From: Apium graveolens
Taxonomy: Eukaryota > Streptophyta > Magnoliopsida > Apiales > Apiaceae
Reading direction: 5' to 3'
DNA: 64,000 nucleotides
Assembly: GCF_009905375.1 (NCBI RefSeq)
Contig: NC_133649.1
Coordinates: 240,110,198-240,174,197 of the forward strand
The translations under genes and the position numbers were made by a program. The notes under the pieces were generated by a model that did no database searches, was not told the origin of the DNA, and saw nothing but the letters and a program-made list of their open reading frames with translations. Positions 21,201 through 30,900 of the stretch are shown one piece after another (position 1 is the stretch's first letter; each line of letters opens with the position of its first letter).

Positions 21201-22714
21201 ACAAAACAGTATTTATCTGATCAATGCAGCAACAGCCAATTTAAGAGAAGCTGAAAAAGAGCAGTTGGAGCCAATCAACTGGGAGAAAATTGATGAGGAC
21301 ATACAAAAGAAGTTTGGGCTAGTAAAGGAGTATGAACTATCTGGAAAGAGGACAGCCATCCTGCATCAAATCTCCAAAGGCTGAAATTATTCTGAAGCCA
21401 AGGGTGAACTATCCAAAATCATCATTAAAGAACCCTTTTTATACAGTATATGAGACACCTAAGCCTGATGAGAAGAAGCTTCTGTCAAGATCAATTACCT
21501 TCTACAAGGATCTAGCTGATTCAGCCTTAAAAAGGAAAATTGCTAAAGTTTTCAGGAATGGGAAAGAAATTTGTGTGGTGGCTGGACATCCTTAATTTTC
21601 TCAAGCAAAGAGAGAAGAAAAGGCAAGATTGAAGCAGGAAAAGAAGCAAGCTATTCTAAATGCCAAAAAGGCTAAGCAAAAGAAAGAGCAAGCTGATATC
21701 TTGGCCAAGCTACAAGCTGTGAAACCAACACAACAGATTCCTGCTCAGCCATCTGAAATCACTGAATCTCAAGATCTAAAGAAGCAAGTTGAATCATAAC
21801 AGAAGAAATATCAGAGATACAAGGAATTGGCCAAAAGAACCAAAAGGAAATTGAACTTTGTTGGTAAGGAATTAGAGGATCAGTTTCCCAAGGAATCCAC
21901 TCCAACTATAACTCAAGCATCAAAACCCTCTGTGGTATTTGAAAACATCAAGGTGGTGGATCTATACAGGAACATTCATGGTAAACCTATTGTGCCCAAG
22001 GATGGACCAATAGACTGGAAAGCCTACCAATTCCTGACTTCAATCTACCAATCCTTAACAAGCCAAAGAGAACAAAGTCAAGAGCAGTTAAGAAAGTGAA
22101 GTTATCACCTCTCAAATCTAAATCTCTAGTCAAAGCTCAATCTAAAGTCAACAAGGGAGATTACATGTACTTGTATGACATCAAGGAATTCTCTGATCTA
22201 AATCTCTATCTAGATGAACTAGAAGAAGTGAGAGGGATTGATGCATACAGAAATCTACCTAGTTTTCAAGTACAAGGGAGGAAAGGAGATTCAATGGCCA
22301 CTTCACAGGATCCTTCAAGAAAGCCAAGTTGTACTGATAAAGGTTTATTCATCTTTCAAGAAGAACTTTGGGTTCAATGTAACTGCAAGAAGATTGGTTC
22401 TAAAGAAGATTGAAGAACTGAGGAGTATTAGAGCTAAAGATGCACTCCCAAAGACTCTAATTATTCCTTACACAGGGAAAATAATGCATCTAAGGCCCTA
22501 CTGGCTGATGGAGTTCATGGATGACAAAGGAGTTAGAAGATTTTTCAGATTAGAAGACCAATTGAGCATCTCTAGCAATGAGACTCTCTTGGAGATGCAA
22601 GTAATGCTAAATCTCTCAGAATCTGATGAACTGGAATTCCACAGACAGCTCCAAAATCAGATAGAAAAAAACAACAGAAAGCTTGGAAAGAGATCTAGAC
22701 CTTCAGGGAACTAG
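18241..22714 (+). pseudogene. SIRE copy A: ORF3, large extra protein of unknown function
   Basis: Starts ATGGCACCAGT (context AACAATGGC) and ends at TAG 22712-22714, about 1490 codons in a repaired frame count. It is broken by a TAA at codon 10 (CAA in copy B), stops near 19627 and 19960, and later frameshifts. Order visible: a globular N-terminal part (about residues 37-260; VFSGKISNFDS, NKRGKNVYYARFF, CWVQERRII), a Lys/Ser-rich basic linker with KSKSKKAPS, a HPSSSD repeat zone, an acidic part, a coiled coil (residues KLLQAHLASLQLQQ to MSAMEASLTAIHLHQ), a Lys/Gln-rich helix, and a conserved C-terminal domain (DLNLYLDELEEVRGIDAY, WPLHRILQES, ARRLVLKKIEELR). SIRE elements carry an ORF at this place that has been called envelope-like; I see no signal peptide or membrane-length hydrophobic segment, so that name is not supported here. 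Confidence 0.75.
19872..19985 (+). repeat. CGACGGAT/ATCCGTCG motif cluster inside ORF3 (copy A)
   Basis: About six exact or near copies in alternating orientation. In the ORF3 frame the motif is read as HPS (CAT CCG TCG), giving IAHPSSSDCIP and IYPSD. Confidence 0.85.
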
Positions 22715-22891
22715 ATAAATCTGCTCAGGCTAGAGGAGCGCCTTGAAAATGACTGTGAGTTAAACTTTGTACATTTTGCTAAATGATGCACTTTACAGTT
22801 TTATCTACTTACTTGCAAAGCTGTACTTTTAGGGTGTTTTGTTATCATCAAGTTTCTCTTAATTTATGGCTACAATTCCAGTAGACATAAA
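22715..22891 (+). other. 3' untranslated stretch after ORF3 (copy A)
   Basis: 177 bp between the ORF3 stop and the PPT; no gene seen. Copy B has the same sequence type at 40306-40499, including TTTATGGCTACAATTCCAG. Confidence 0.7.
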
Positions 22892-22902
22892 TTGGGGGAG
22901 AT
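22892..22902 (+). other. Polypurine tract of SIRE copy A
   Basis: TTGGGGGAGAT directly before the LTR start TGTTGTG; identical in copy B. Confidence 0.93.
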
Positions 22903-23709
22903 TGTTGTGTATATGTTGTGTACTTGATGATTTCATTAACAAAACACCTTGGTAGAGTTTACTTAGTGAAAAATGTAGCACTCGACGGATAAGGATTATA
23001 GTCCCGACGGAAACTCAATATAGTCCCGACGGATGATGATTTATTATCCATCGAGTGAGTAGCTTATGTAACAATAAGTTTGTAGCACATTTCTGCATAC
23101 ACATTGTTTACATTCTGTAGTATTACTCAAGTCATGTTGACATTTTTACTAGATATACAGAATAGGTTGATTAATTGTACATAGATGATGTCTTGTAATT
23201 CTGCATAAATGAAATGAAGTCAAGTTCCAGATTGCTACCGATGGATAAACAACAATGCCATTTGACGGATGATCAACAAGACAACCCGACAGATGATCAT
23301 GAACTCAACGGATGATCATGAACCCGACGGATAAAAAATTCAAACATCTGTTGACAGTGACAACACAGTCACATGCGTCGAGTGTATGCAAATGGAATAT
23401 GGAAGTCTATTCAACTGGGTTTTATAGAACAAAGAAGCATTGCTATTTCCATGCTATTATGAAGATATTGAAAGATGCTAGAATAAAGTAATGAAGTAGC
23501 ATAGTATTAGACTTGATAGTTTTTGTTTTACTATCTTGTCTTATTGTTTTGTAATCTTGGTGATATATAAACCAAGAAGCAGCAAATAGAAAGTAACTAA
23601 GCAACCAAGAGAGAAACATTTGTAAGCTGTATTTTTAGCATTTCTCTACAATCTTAGTTGTTGACTATTTGTAAGCAGCTGTGAGCTAATTTCTATACAG
23701 AGTTCTCAG
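22903..23709 (+). repeat. 3' LTR of SIRE copy A, 3'-truncated
   Basis: Begins TGTTGTGTATATG after the PPT. It matches copy B's LTR until CAGAGTTCTCA (23699-23709), where it stops and minus-strand SIRE-2 ORF3 begins. About 240 bp of the LTR end are missing. Contains CGACGGAT arrays at 22981-23056 and 23237-23385. Confidence 0.9.
23556..23576 (+). promoter_or_regulatory. LTR TATA box in inverted repeat (copy A)
   Basis: CTTGGTGATATATAAACCAAG: TATATAA between CTTGGT and ACCAAG. Conserved in three LTRs of the family. Confidence 0.7.
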
Positions 23710-25710
23710 TAGGAACAAAACCAACCGTGTTCCATTCCTTAGTCCACTCCTTTCCTCTAGGAGTTTCACTCCAAGGTACTGGTGCATCCTCTCTAACAAA
23801 CTTTTTGATCAAATCAGCTTTGTTAACTGGTTGTTGAGGTGCATGTCCTGAAGGACCAGCTGGATCAGCATCTACATTTGTAGCAGCTTCACCAGTAATT
23901 TCAGCATTGTCAGCATCAGAACTTACAGAGCCTACAGTATCAGCATCCTCTGATAAAATAACAGTATGTGAGGCTATAGAGGCTTCAACATCATCCTCTA
24001 AATTCTGATCTCCAACTAAGTTCTGGTCAACATCCAAATTTTGATGCCCACCTAAAATCTGATCTTCATCATCTAGATTCAGAACTGGTGTTGGTGGAAT
24101 TTCTGCATTGAAATCAGCATCCAAAAGTGGTGTTGTTGGTGGAGTGAGTTGAGTTGGTGGAGCTTCCAAGTACAAAACCTCAGGCACAATCAAGTTATGT
24201 ATATCTATTTCAGCACTTGTACCTGGGTCTTCAACATGTACTAGATCAATTATAGGAGACACGGGAGGTGTAGGCACTTGCTCTGGAATATCCTCTTGCT
24301 CTTGAATAGGAGACTTTTGAGCTTGAGTAAAGTCTGATTCAGCTGTGGGAATTCAATGACTATAGGTTCTGTTGGGATCAGAGATTCCTGACCCCCTTCC
24401 TTAGCTGTTGCTTCCAGCGTTTCTTCAGAGTGTGATGATACACTTACAGCCCTCCTGGCTCTTTGCTTTTTAAGTCTCTTTGCTGAAGTTGAGACTTTGG
24501 AAGCTTCATCATCAGAATTTACCTTTCTAAGCCTTTTGAGGGGCCTAGAACTCCCAGTTTTAGTATCTTTCTGAGAAGAGATCTTCTCAGCTTCTACAAC
24601 AACAGGTTCTGATATTGGAACATGTTCCTCATTGTCTGACTCATCTCTTAGAACAATTTTCCTTCTCTTCAGTTGAGACTGAGGTACTATCTTAGTCCTC
24701 TTGGGTTTTGAAGATGAAGGCTTCACTGGATGTGCTGAACGTCGAGGTTGAGATGACTGTGTTGGTTTGTAATATGTCATGATGGAGGGTTGAGTAGGTT
24801 GAGGTTGAGAAGTTTGAGGTTGGTGAGAGATGGTATATTCTGATGGCTGTTGTGTTGGCTATGATGTGTTGGTGGGTTGGAAATCAGGGTAAACAAATGT
24901 GTATGTTTGTGGATCAGCATTTACCAAGATTTGTTTTACTGACTGAGGAATCTGTAAGGGTCTCTGCACTTGTTTCTTAATGTCAGCATTTAACAAATCA
25001 TTAAAAGCCCTTTTTGCAAGCTTAAAGGGTGGAATTAAATCAGTGGCAGGTTGGGGTTCATTAGCACAACAGAAAGTATATATAAGCTGACAGAATCTAG
25101 CAAAGTATACTATATTCTTATCCTCTGTCATCCTATCCCCTATGAAACCTAGCACAACACTTGTAAAATCAAAATGAGTTTGATGAATAAGGGCATACCC
25201 GATTTGCTGACTCATGATGGGAATAACATCAAAGTTGGAGCACTTACTGGTGAATGCCTTAGTGATACAATCAAAGAAAAAGCTCCATTCCTTTTTTATA
25301 TTTGATCTTTTCAGTTGACCCAGCTTTCCCAAACTTTTTTCATAGCCCAGACTGGCCATAAGCTGCTGTAATACAGGATCCTCCATTGTTGAGAATGTGC
25401 AACCTTCAAGTAAGTGGAGAGCTTTATGAACTGCTCCAGGAGTAACCACATGCTCGACATCTCCTGATGTGAAAACAATGCTTGGAGTACCAGTAGCATC
25501 ACCATCATCGAAAATCCAAGTTCGCCAAAATGTCAGCACTTGTTTGCTTGAAAAAGTTTGAGGTTGGGTCAAAGCATACCCAATCTCACTATTGGCTAAT
25601 AAATCTTGCACAAAGTGCAGATCTGATGGAGCTTCAGCCTTATTCAAGATTGCAGCATAGTTATTTGATACAAACTTGGCTCCATCAATAATTAAATCAT
25701 TGGGCGTCAT
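23710..25710 (-). pseudogene. SIRE-2: ORF3 (N-terminal two thirds), diverged relative of ORF3 in copies A and B
   Basis: The minus-strand ATG at 25710 (MTPNDLIIDGAKF) opens a frame to a stop at 24859-24861, resumed as a Lys/Arg/Ser-rich basic linker (KPSSSKPKRTKI, RLKKQRARRA) to about 24300, a frameshift, then a Pro/Thr and acidic part with DQNL-type short repeats. The N-terminal part has the same landmarks as copies A and B: KEWSFFFDCITKAF-SK-SNFD, YALIHQTHFDF, KNIVYFARFCQ. So ORF3 is old and shared by two SIRE families, with low identity. The coiled coil and C-terminal domain are lost at the 23709/23710 junction. No signal peptide or membrane segment is seen. Function unknown. Confidence 0.75.
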
Positions 25711-25890
25711 AAAAAACAAGTGAGAAATTAGTTTGCCTGAAAGGTGTTTGATGAAAAGTCTGTATAGAAAACCGTCAGAAAATGTGAGAGAGAATAAGAA
25801 AAGAGAGAGAGTGAGTAGAATAAAAATGAAAATAAAAGATTTGAAAATCTTTTATCTCTTTTACTTAGACACCCCACGTGACAACAGTTA
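25711..25890 (-). promoter_or_regulatory. Probable ORF3 promoter of SIRE-2 with G-box
   Basis: Read on the minus strand: TTGTCACGTGGGG (CACGTG at 25875-25880), then AGATAAAAG about 25 bp on, then a CT-rich stretch (CACTCTCTCTCTTTTC) up to the ATG at 25710. CACGTG is the core bound by bZIP and bHLH factors in plants. The layout parallels the TATA plus CT-rich leader before ORF3 in copies A and B. Confidence 0.5.
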
Positions 25891-27192
25891 ATGAGAAGTG
25901 GAACAGACCTTTACACCTGTCAGCCATGCAGCAGTTAAGGCAAAAGTTAATGGGCACGGTAAATAAGTAATAATTACATTGCACGTTCAGTTTTTTAAAA
26001 AAAATTGTTCCCACTAAACAAATGATTATTACTGCTTTATCTCATATAAACCAATATTTTGAGAAAATATGACCGTTCAAGTAATGACCAAAAATAAACC
26101 AAGTAAATAAATACTGTCACGTCAACATCAGAACTTGATTATTATCAAAATTTAAAAGTCATCAGAATATGGCTCCTTAACTCGAAAAGTGAATGTTTAT
26201 TTCTGTAGTTCTTCACAAAAATACTGATATGAGTACATCAGAACTTAATCATCAGAACTTCCATCAGAACTTGTCCTCAGAATTTATGCAACTGACACTT
26301 AGACTGTTCATCTAAAACAGCATTTATCACCACAGTAATTTTCATCATTCATATGGAGTGTATGTGTGTGCATTAAGCTAAATATCAAACAAAGAGTAAA
26401 GTATGATTCACTTCAGTACATCTTAGAAATAAGGCATAACTCAGAACTTTGCTCAAAATCTGTCATTATTCTGAAGTCTACTATAGAATGAGTTCATTCA
26501 TGAGTCCACCTCAACTGTTTTGTGCTTATTTTATGCATCTTTTGAAATTCCTTTTTACAGTGGCTTCTCAATGTAAGTGAGTCATGACTGCTTATCAGAA
26601 TTTATGTTGTTATCAGAGTATTTCTCCAGTAATCAGAGAATGTGAAAAGTCACCAAGAAAAAAATATTTTGCTTTTCTAATGCATATTACTTAATACCAG
26701 CAATGCACTTGGGTCTTTCCTTCCACATTTTTACTCTATATCTCAAAGGAGTACCTGATATTTATTTCTTTTCTTTTTCTTTTTCTTTTGATAAGTGAGG
26801 CTTATTAGCACTTAGTACATCCATCAGATTTACTAACATCAGAATTTAACAGATAAGAAGCACTATTCTAGTTTTTGACTTAGTAATAAGATACACAAAG
26901 TAAACTTTAACTAAGCTCAATATCAGAATTTGCTTGTTTTTAAAGAATTCCACATAAACAATTACTCCAAACATGGGATCTTTAGTATATTAAAGACTAC
27001 TAGGTCAGCATCTAGCATAGTTATCCTCATTGGATTGAATAGTCACAGAAACATTCATATCACTATCAGAGTTTAGAAATTCACATCAGACAACAATTAG
27101 CACTTAGGTAAATTTCAATTTAAGCACAGAATACACAAAGATAGTAATATTTGTAAATACTGATCATAAAATCTGATGTATCAGAACATATA
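25891..27192 (-). other. SIRE-2 spacer between RNase H and ORF3, rich in AGTTCTGAT motif
   Basis: No gene. On the plus strand ATCAGAACTT or a near variant (ATCAGAATTT, ATCAGAGTTT) occurs about twelve times, densest at 26236-26285 where four copies follow each other. The same motif appears in the integrase-RT linker and in gag of this element. Confidence 0.75.
26761..26789 (-). repeat. Pyrimidine tract (purine-rich on the SIRE-2 strand)
   Basis: Runs of TTTTC over 29 bases; the minus strand is pure A/G apart from one or two bases. It could be a simple repeat or serve as a second plus-strand primer site; the latter is inference. Confidence 0.6.
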
Positions 27193-27580
27193 CTAAGCAG
27201 ATTTAGAGAAAGAACCTGAAACCATTCCAAGTTCATTTACCAATCTTGTAAAGGTAGCTTCACATAGTGGTTTTGTGAAGATATCTGCTAGTTGTTGATC
27301 TGTTGGAACAAAATGCAATTCCACTGTACCTTTATCCACATGTTCCCTTATGAAGTGGTACCTTATGCTGATGTGCTTTATCATTGAGTGTTAAACTGGA
27401 TTACCTATCATAGCAATAACACTTTGATTATCACAGTAAATAGGGATTTTAGAATATGTTAACCCATAATCCAGTAACTAATTCTTCATCCAAAGAATCT
27501 GTGCACAAGAGCTTCCTGCAGTAATGTATTCTGCTTCTGTAGTTGATGTGGAAATTGACTTTTGTTTCTTGCTAAACTAA
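27193..27580 (-). pseudogene. SIRE-2: RNase H and end of pol
   Basis: Minus-strand frame with STSTTEAEYITAGSSCAQ (catalytic Glu), PIYCDNQSVIAM (Asp), [14 protein letters not shown] and LADIFTKPL. Pol ends SGSFSKSA at the TAA 27193-27195. Stops near 27578 (Trp codon to TAG), 27478 and 27395 interrupt an otherwise good frame. Copia type. Confidence 0.88.
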
Positions 27581-29142
27581 GAAACTAATCTGCCTCCAAG
27601 AAATTGGCAGCTTCCACTTGTGCTTTTCCTGTCAATTTTGCATCCTGCAAAATCTGCATCTGAGTAACCTATTAGCTTAAAGTCTGATTCTCTAGGATAC
27701 CACAATCCCAGATCAGTTGTACCCTTAAGGTACTTGAAAATTCTTTTTACAACTGTTAAGTTAGGTTCTCTTGGATCTTCTTGAAATCTTGCACAAAGAC
27801 AGGTTGCATACATGATATCAGGTCTACTTGCAGTTAGATAGAGTAGTGAGCCAATCATACCTCTGTAATTAGTAATATCTACTGATGTACCAGTATCTTT
27901 ATCCAATTTTGTTACAGTGGCCATAGGAGTGGATGCACTTGAACAGTCCTGCATTCCAAATTTCTTCAACAAATTTCTGGTGTACTTAGATTGACAAATA
28001 AAAGTTTTTTCTTCATTATGCTTGACTTGAAGGCCTAGAAAATAGCTAAGTTATCCTATCATACTCATTTGATATATTGACTGCATTAGCTTGGCAAACC
28101 TTTTACAAAGTCTGTCATTTGTAGAACCAAAAATGCTATCATCAACATATATCTGCAACAAAAGTAAGTCCTTTCCATGGTTGAGATAAAACAATGTTTT
28201 GTCACTAGTCCCTCTGTTAAATCCACTTTCCAGAAGAAACTGAGCTAATGTCTCATACCATGCTCTTGGAGCTTGCTTAAGGTCATAAAGTGCTTTATCA
28301 AGTCTGTAGACATGATTAGGAAATTTTGATTCTACAAAACCTGGAGGTTGTTCAACATATACTTCTTCTTCTAATTCTCCATTAATAAAAGCAGTTTTTA
28401 CATACATTTGAAAGACTGTAAACTTTTTGTGAGCTGCATAAGCCAAAAATATCCTTATGGCTTCCAATCTAGCAACTGGTGCAAATGTTTCATCATAATC
28501 AATTCCCTCATATTGAGAATATCCTTTTGCAACCAGCCTTGCTTTATTCCTTGTAATTATGCCATCACTATCAGTTTTGTTTCTGAACACCCACTTTGTA
28601 CCAACAACAAATCTGTTCTTTGGTCTTGGCACCAGGGTCCAGACTTTATTTCTTTTAAATTCATTTAACTCTTCCTGCATTGCTTGCACCCAATCAGCAT
28701 CTTGAAGAGCTTCTTCCACTTTCTTTGGGTCAGTCTGAGAAAGAAAAGAATGATAGAAACATTCATTTGATGTTGCTGTTCTAGTTCTAATACCTGCTTC
28801 AGGATCTCCAATAAACAAGTCAGGTGTATGTGCTTCAGTCCACTTCCTTGCAGATGGAAGGTTATCTCTAGAAATGGATGCTCCCCCATGATCCATGTTG
28901 TCTCCATCAAAATTTTCTAATGCTCCCCCTAAAATCATGCTCTCTGAGTTGGATCCTTCAGAATTTGAGTTTCCAAAATTATCAGTATTTGAGTTTCCAG
29001 AATTATCAGAACTTGACCCATCAGAACTTGATGAATCAGAACTTGAAGAGCCTGTTCTGGATTCTGATGCTTCTTGAGATGTGGTTGCATCTTCAATATG
29101 CTCCCCTTGCACATGTGCACTTTCCTTTGGCGTAGTTACCAC
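27581..29142 (-). pseudogene. SIRE-2: integrase-RT linker and reverse transcriptase
   Basis: A Ser/Asp/Asn-rich linker (28925-29142) leads to [15 protein letters not shown] and copia [83 protein letters not shown], catalytic YVDD at about 28137-28148 ([10 protein letters not shown]), and after two stops near 28050 the GMIGSLLYLTASRPDIMYAT and GYSDADFAGCKIDRKST blocks. It is the best preserved RT in the window: most of it is one 363-codon frame. It differs clearly from copies A and B, so it is a separate family. Confidence 0.92.
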
Positions 29143-29260
29143 AGTTTCAATAACATCAGAGTTTAACCCATCAGAGTTTGTAGTATCAGGATTTAGACTG
29201 TCAGGATTTACATAATCAGAATTTAAAACTTCATTCTCAAATCTCAGCTGATCATGATCA
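28925..29260 (-). repeat. AGTTCTGAT motif cluster in SIRE-2 linker
   Basis: On the plus strand ATCAGAACTTGA, ATCAGAGTTT and similar occur about ten times. In the pol frame the motif is read as SSD, producing the [15 protein letters not shown] region. Confidence 0.85.
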
Positions 29261-29286
29261 TTGAAATCTTCAAGTCCTGTAATCTT

Positions 29287-30075
29287 CTAATCATCAAAAG
29301 AGATATTGATAGATTCCATGACAACCCTTGTTCTTAAATTGTAGACTCTAAAGGCTTTTGTGGAAAGTGGATATCCAACAAAAATTCCTTCATCAGCTTT
29401 TAGATCAAATTTGGATAGCTGTTCAGGATGAGTCTTAAGAACAAAACACTTGCATCCAAATACATGAAAATACTTCATATTTGGCTTCTTTTTCTTCACC
29501 ATCTTATATGGTGTCTTTCCATGCTTGTTGATAAGTGTTGCATTCTGAGTAAAACAAGCAGTCTGCATAGCTTCAGCCCAAAAGTAGGTTGGTAAATTTG
29601 CTTCATCGAGCATAGTTCGTGCAGCTTCAATAAGAGTTCTATTCTTTCTTTCAACAACTCCATTTTGTTGTGGAGTTCCAGGAGCAGAAAATTCCTGCTT
29701 GATTCCTTGGTCTTTGCAGAACTCTTCTATAATCAAATTCTTGAATTCAGTGCCATTATCACTTCTTATGATTTTCAGAGAGTCTTTAACCAATTTATCC
29801 AGTTGTTTGACATGATCAAGCAAGATAGATGCAGTTTCACTTTTTGTGTGCAAGAAATACACCCATGTGTATCTGGTGAACTCATCCACTATGACCATAG
29901 CATATTTCTTCTTTGTAATAGACATGACATTCACTGGACCAAATAGATCAACATGTAGTAGGTGATAAGGCTCAAGAATTAAAGATTCAGTCTTGCTCTT
30001 GAATGAAGATTTTCTTTATTTTGCCTTTTGACATGAATCACAAAGGCCATCAGGAGCAAATACTATTTTTGGCAG
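29287..30075 (-). pseudogene. SIRE-2: integrase
   Basis: Minus-strand frame 29287-29934 contains the copia integrase core: MVIVDEFTRYTWVYFL (first Asp), IIRSDNGTEF (second Asp), PQQNGVVERKNRTLIEAART (third, Glu), AEAMQTACFTQNATLINKHG, FHVFGCKCFVLK, DEGIFVGYPL and YNLRTRVVMES. The full catalytic triad is present. The N-terminal zinc-binding part upstream (29935-30075) reads CDSCQKAK-like sequence with stops. A TAG at 29288-29290 separates it from the linker. Confidence 0.9.
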
Positions 30076-30567
30076 TCATCTCACAAGATCTTTCTTGACA
30101 AGTTCATTTATATTATTAAAATTTAAATGAGAGAGTTTCTTAAGCCAATCCCAGCTTTCTTCAATTGATGCTCTGCTTAACAGACAGATTGCAGAACCAT
30201 CAGTACTTGTTGAAAGCTTGGCTTCATAAATGTTAACATGCCTGTATCCTTTCAGAATAACTTTGCCCTTAGATTTTCTTACAACTTCACAGTGTTCTTC
30301 GAAGAAATCCACATGATAACCTCTGTCATAGATTTAACTAACACTCAGCATATTATGTTTAAGTCCTGAGACTAGAGCTACTTTTTCAATGATGACATTC
30401 CCAAGATTGATATTGCCATATCCCAGAGTTTTTCCAATATTGCCATCTCCATAAGAAACACCTGGGCCGGCTTTTTCCACAAAGTCTGATAGCAGGGCTT
30501 TACTTCCAGTCATATGTCCTGAACATCCACTGTCCAGAACTATGATATTTTTCCTGTTGCCCTGCAA
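30076..30567 (-). pseudogene. SIRE-2: protease and GAG-pre-integrase domain
   Basis: Protease active site IVLDSGCSGHMTG followed by SYGDGNIGKTLGYG and ALVSGLKHNMLSVS (30334-30567). After a stop near 30331 the frame continues with DFFEEHCEVV, CLLSRASIEESWDWLKKLSHLNFNNINELVK, the pre-integrase domain (His residues partly changed). The protease cleaves the gag-pol polyprotein. Confidence 0.87.
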
Positions 30568-30900
30568 TCACAAAGACCACTAATGATTAGTTTTAAGGAC
30601 CCAGACTTGCTTGGATCCTTTGGACTTATTAATTCTGTTAACATTTGCAGTGGATTTAACATCAGAGTTTATGTTAACATTTTTCTTATCAGATTTACAA
30701 TATCAGACTTTGCATCAGAACTTACACTAGAAGGAATAATGCTAACTTTCTTTAAAGAAGGTCTTATTTGATAATAATCATTGTACAAACTATGATCTTC
30801 CTTACAAGTATAAATGGAATGCCATAAACTACCACAATTAAAACAAGGATTTTGTGGCCTATATCTAATAGACTGGATTACATAGAGAGAGGTCCTCATG
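30568..30900 (-). pseudogene. SIRE-2: gag C-terminal fragment
   Basis: Minus strand reads YRPQNPCFNCGSLWHSIYTCK, one zinc knuckle with CX2CX4HX4C spacing, then a Ser-rich stretch with VSSDAKSD from the AGTTCTGAT motif. Gag ends with a stop about 50 bp before the protease; a splice-acceptor-like TGCAGGGCAAC lies in between. The rest of gag, the PBS and the LTR are missing at the 30900 junction with copy B. Confidence 0.75.

Noticed and set aside
18241..22714. Calling ORF3 a host gene captured by the element
   Set aside because: It occurs at the same site in A, B and SIRE-2 between RNase H and the PPT, so it belongs to the element; no intron or host-gene resemblance seen.
18241..22714. Calling ORF3 an envelope glycoprotein
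   Set aside because: No signal peptide, hydrophobic membrane segment or cleavage-site region could be seen in any of the three copies.
28408..29135. Plus-strand ORFs of 60-86 codons over the SIRE-2 RT region
   Set aside because: They are antisense shadows of a strong RT frame.
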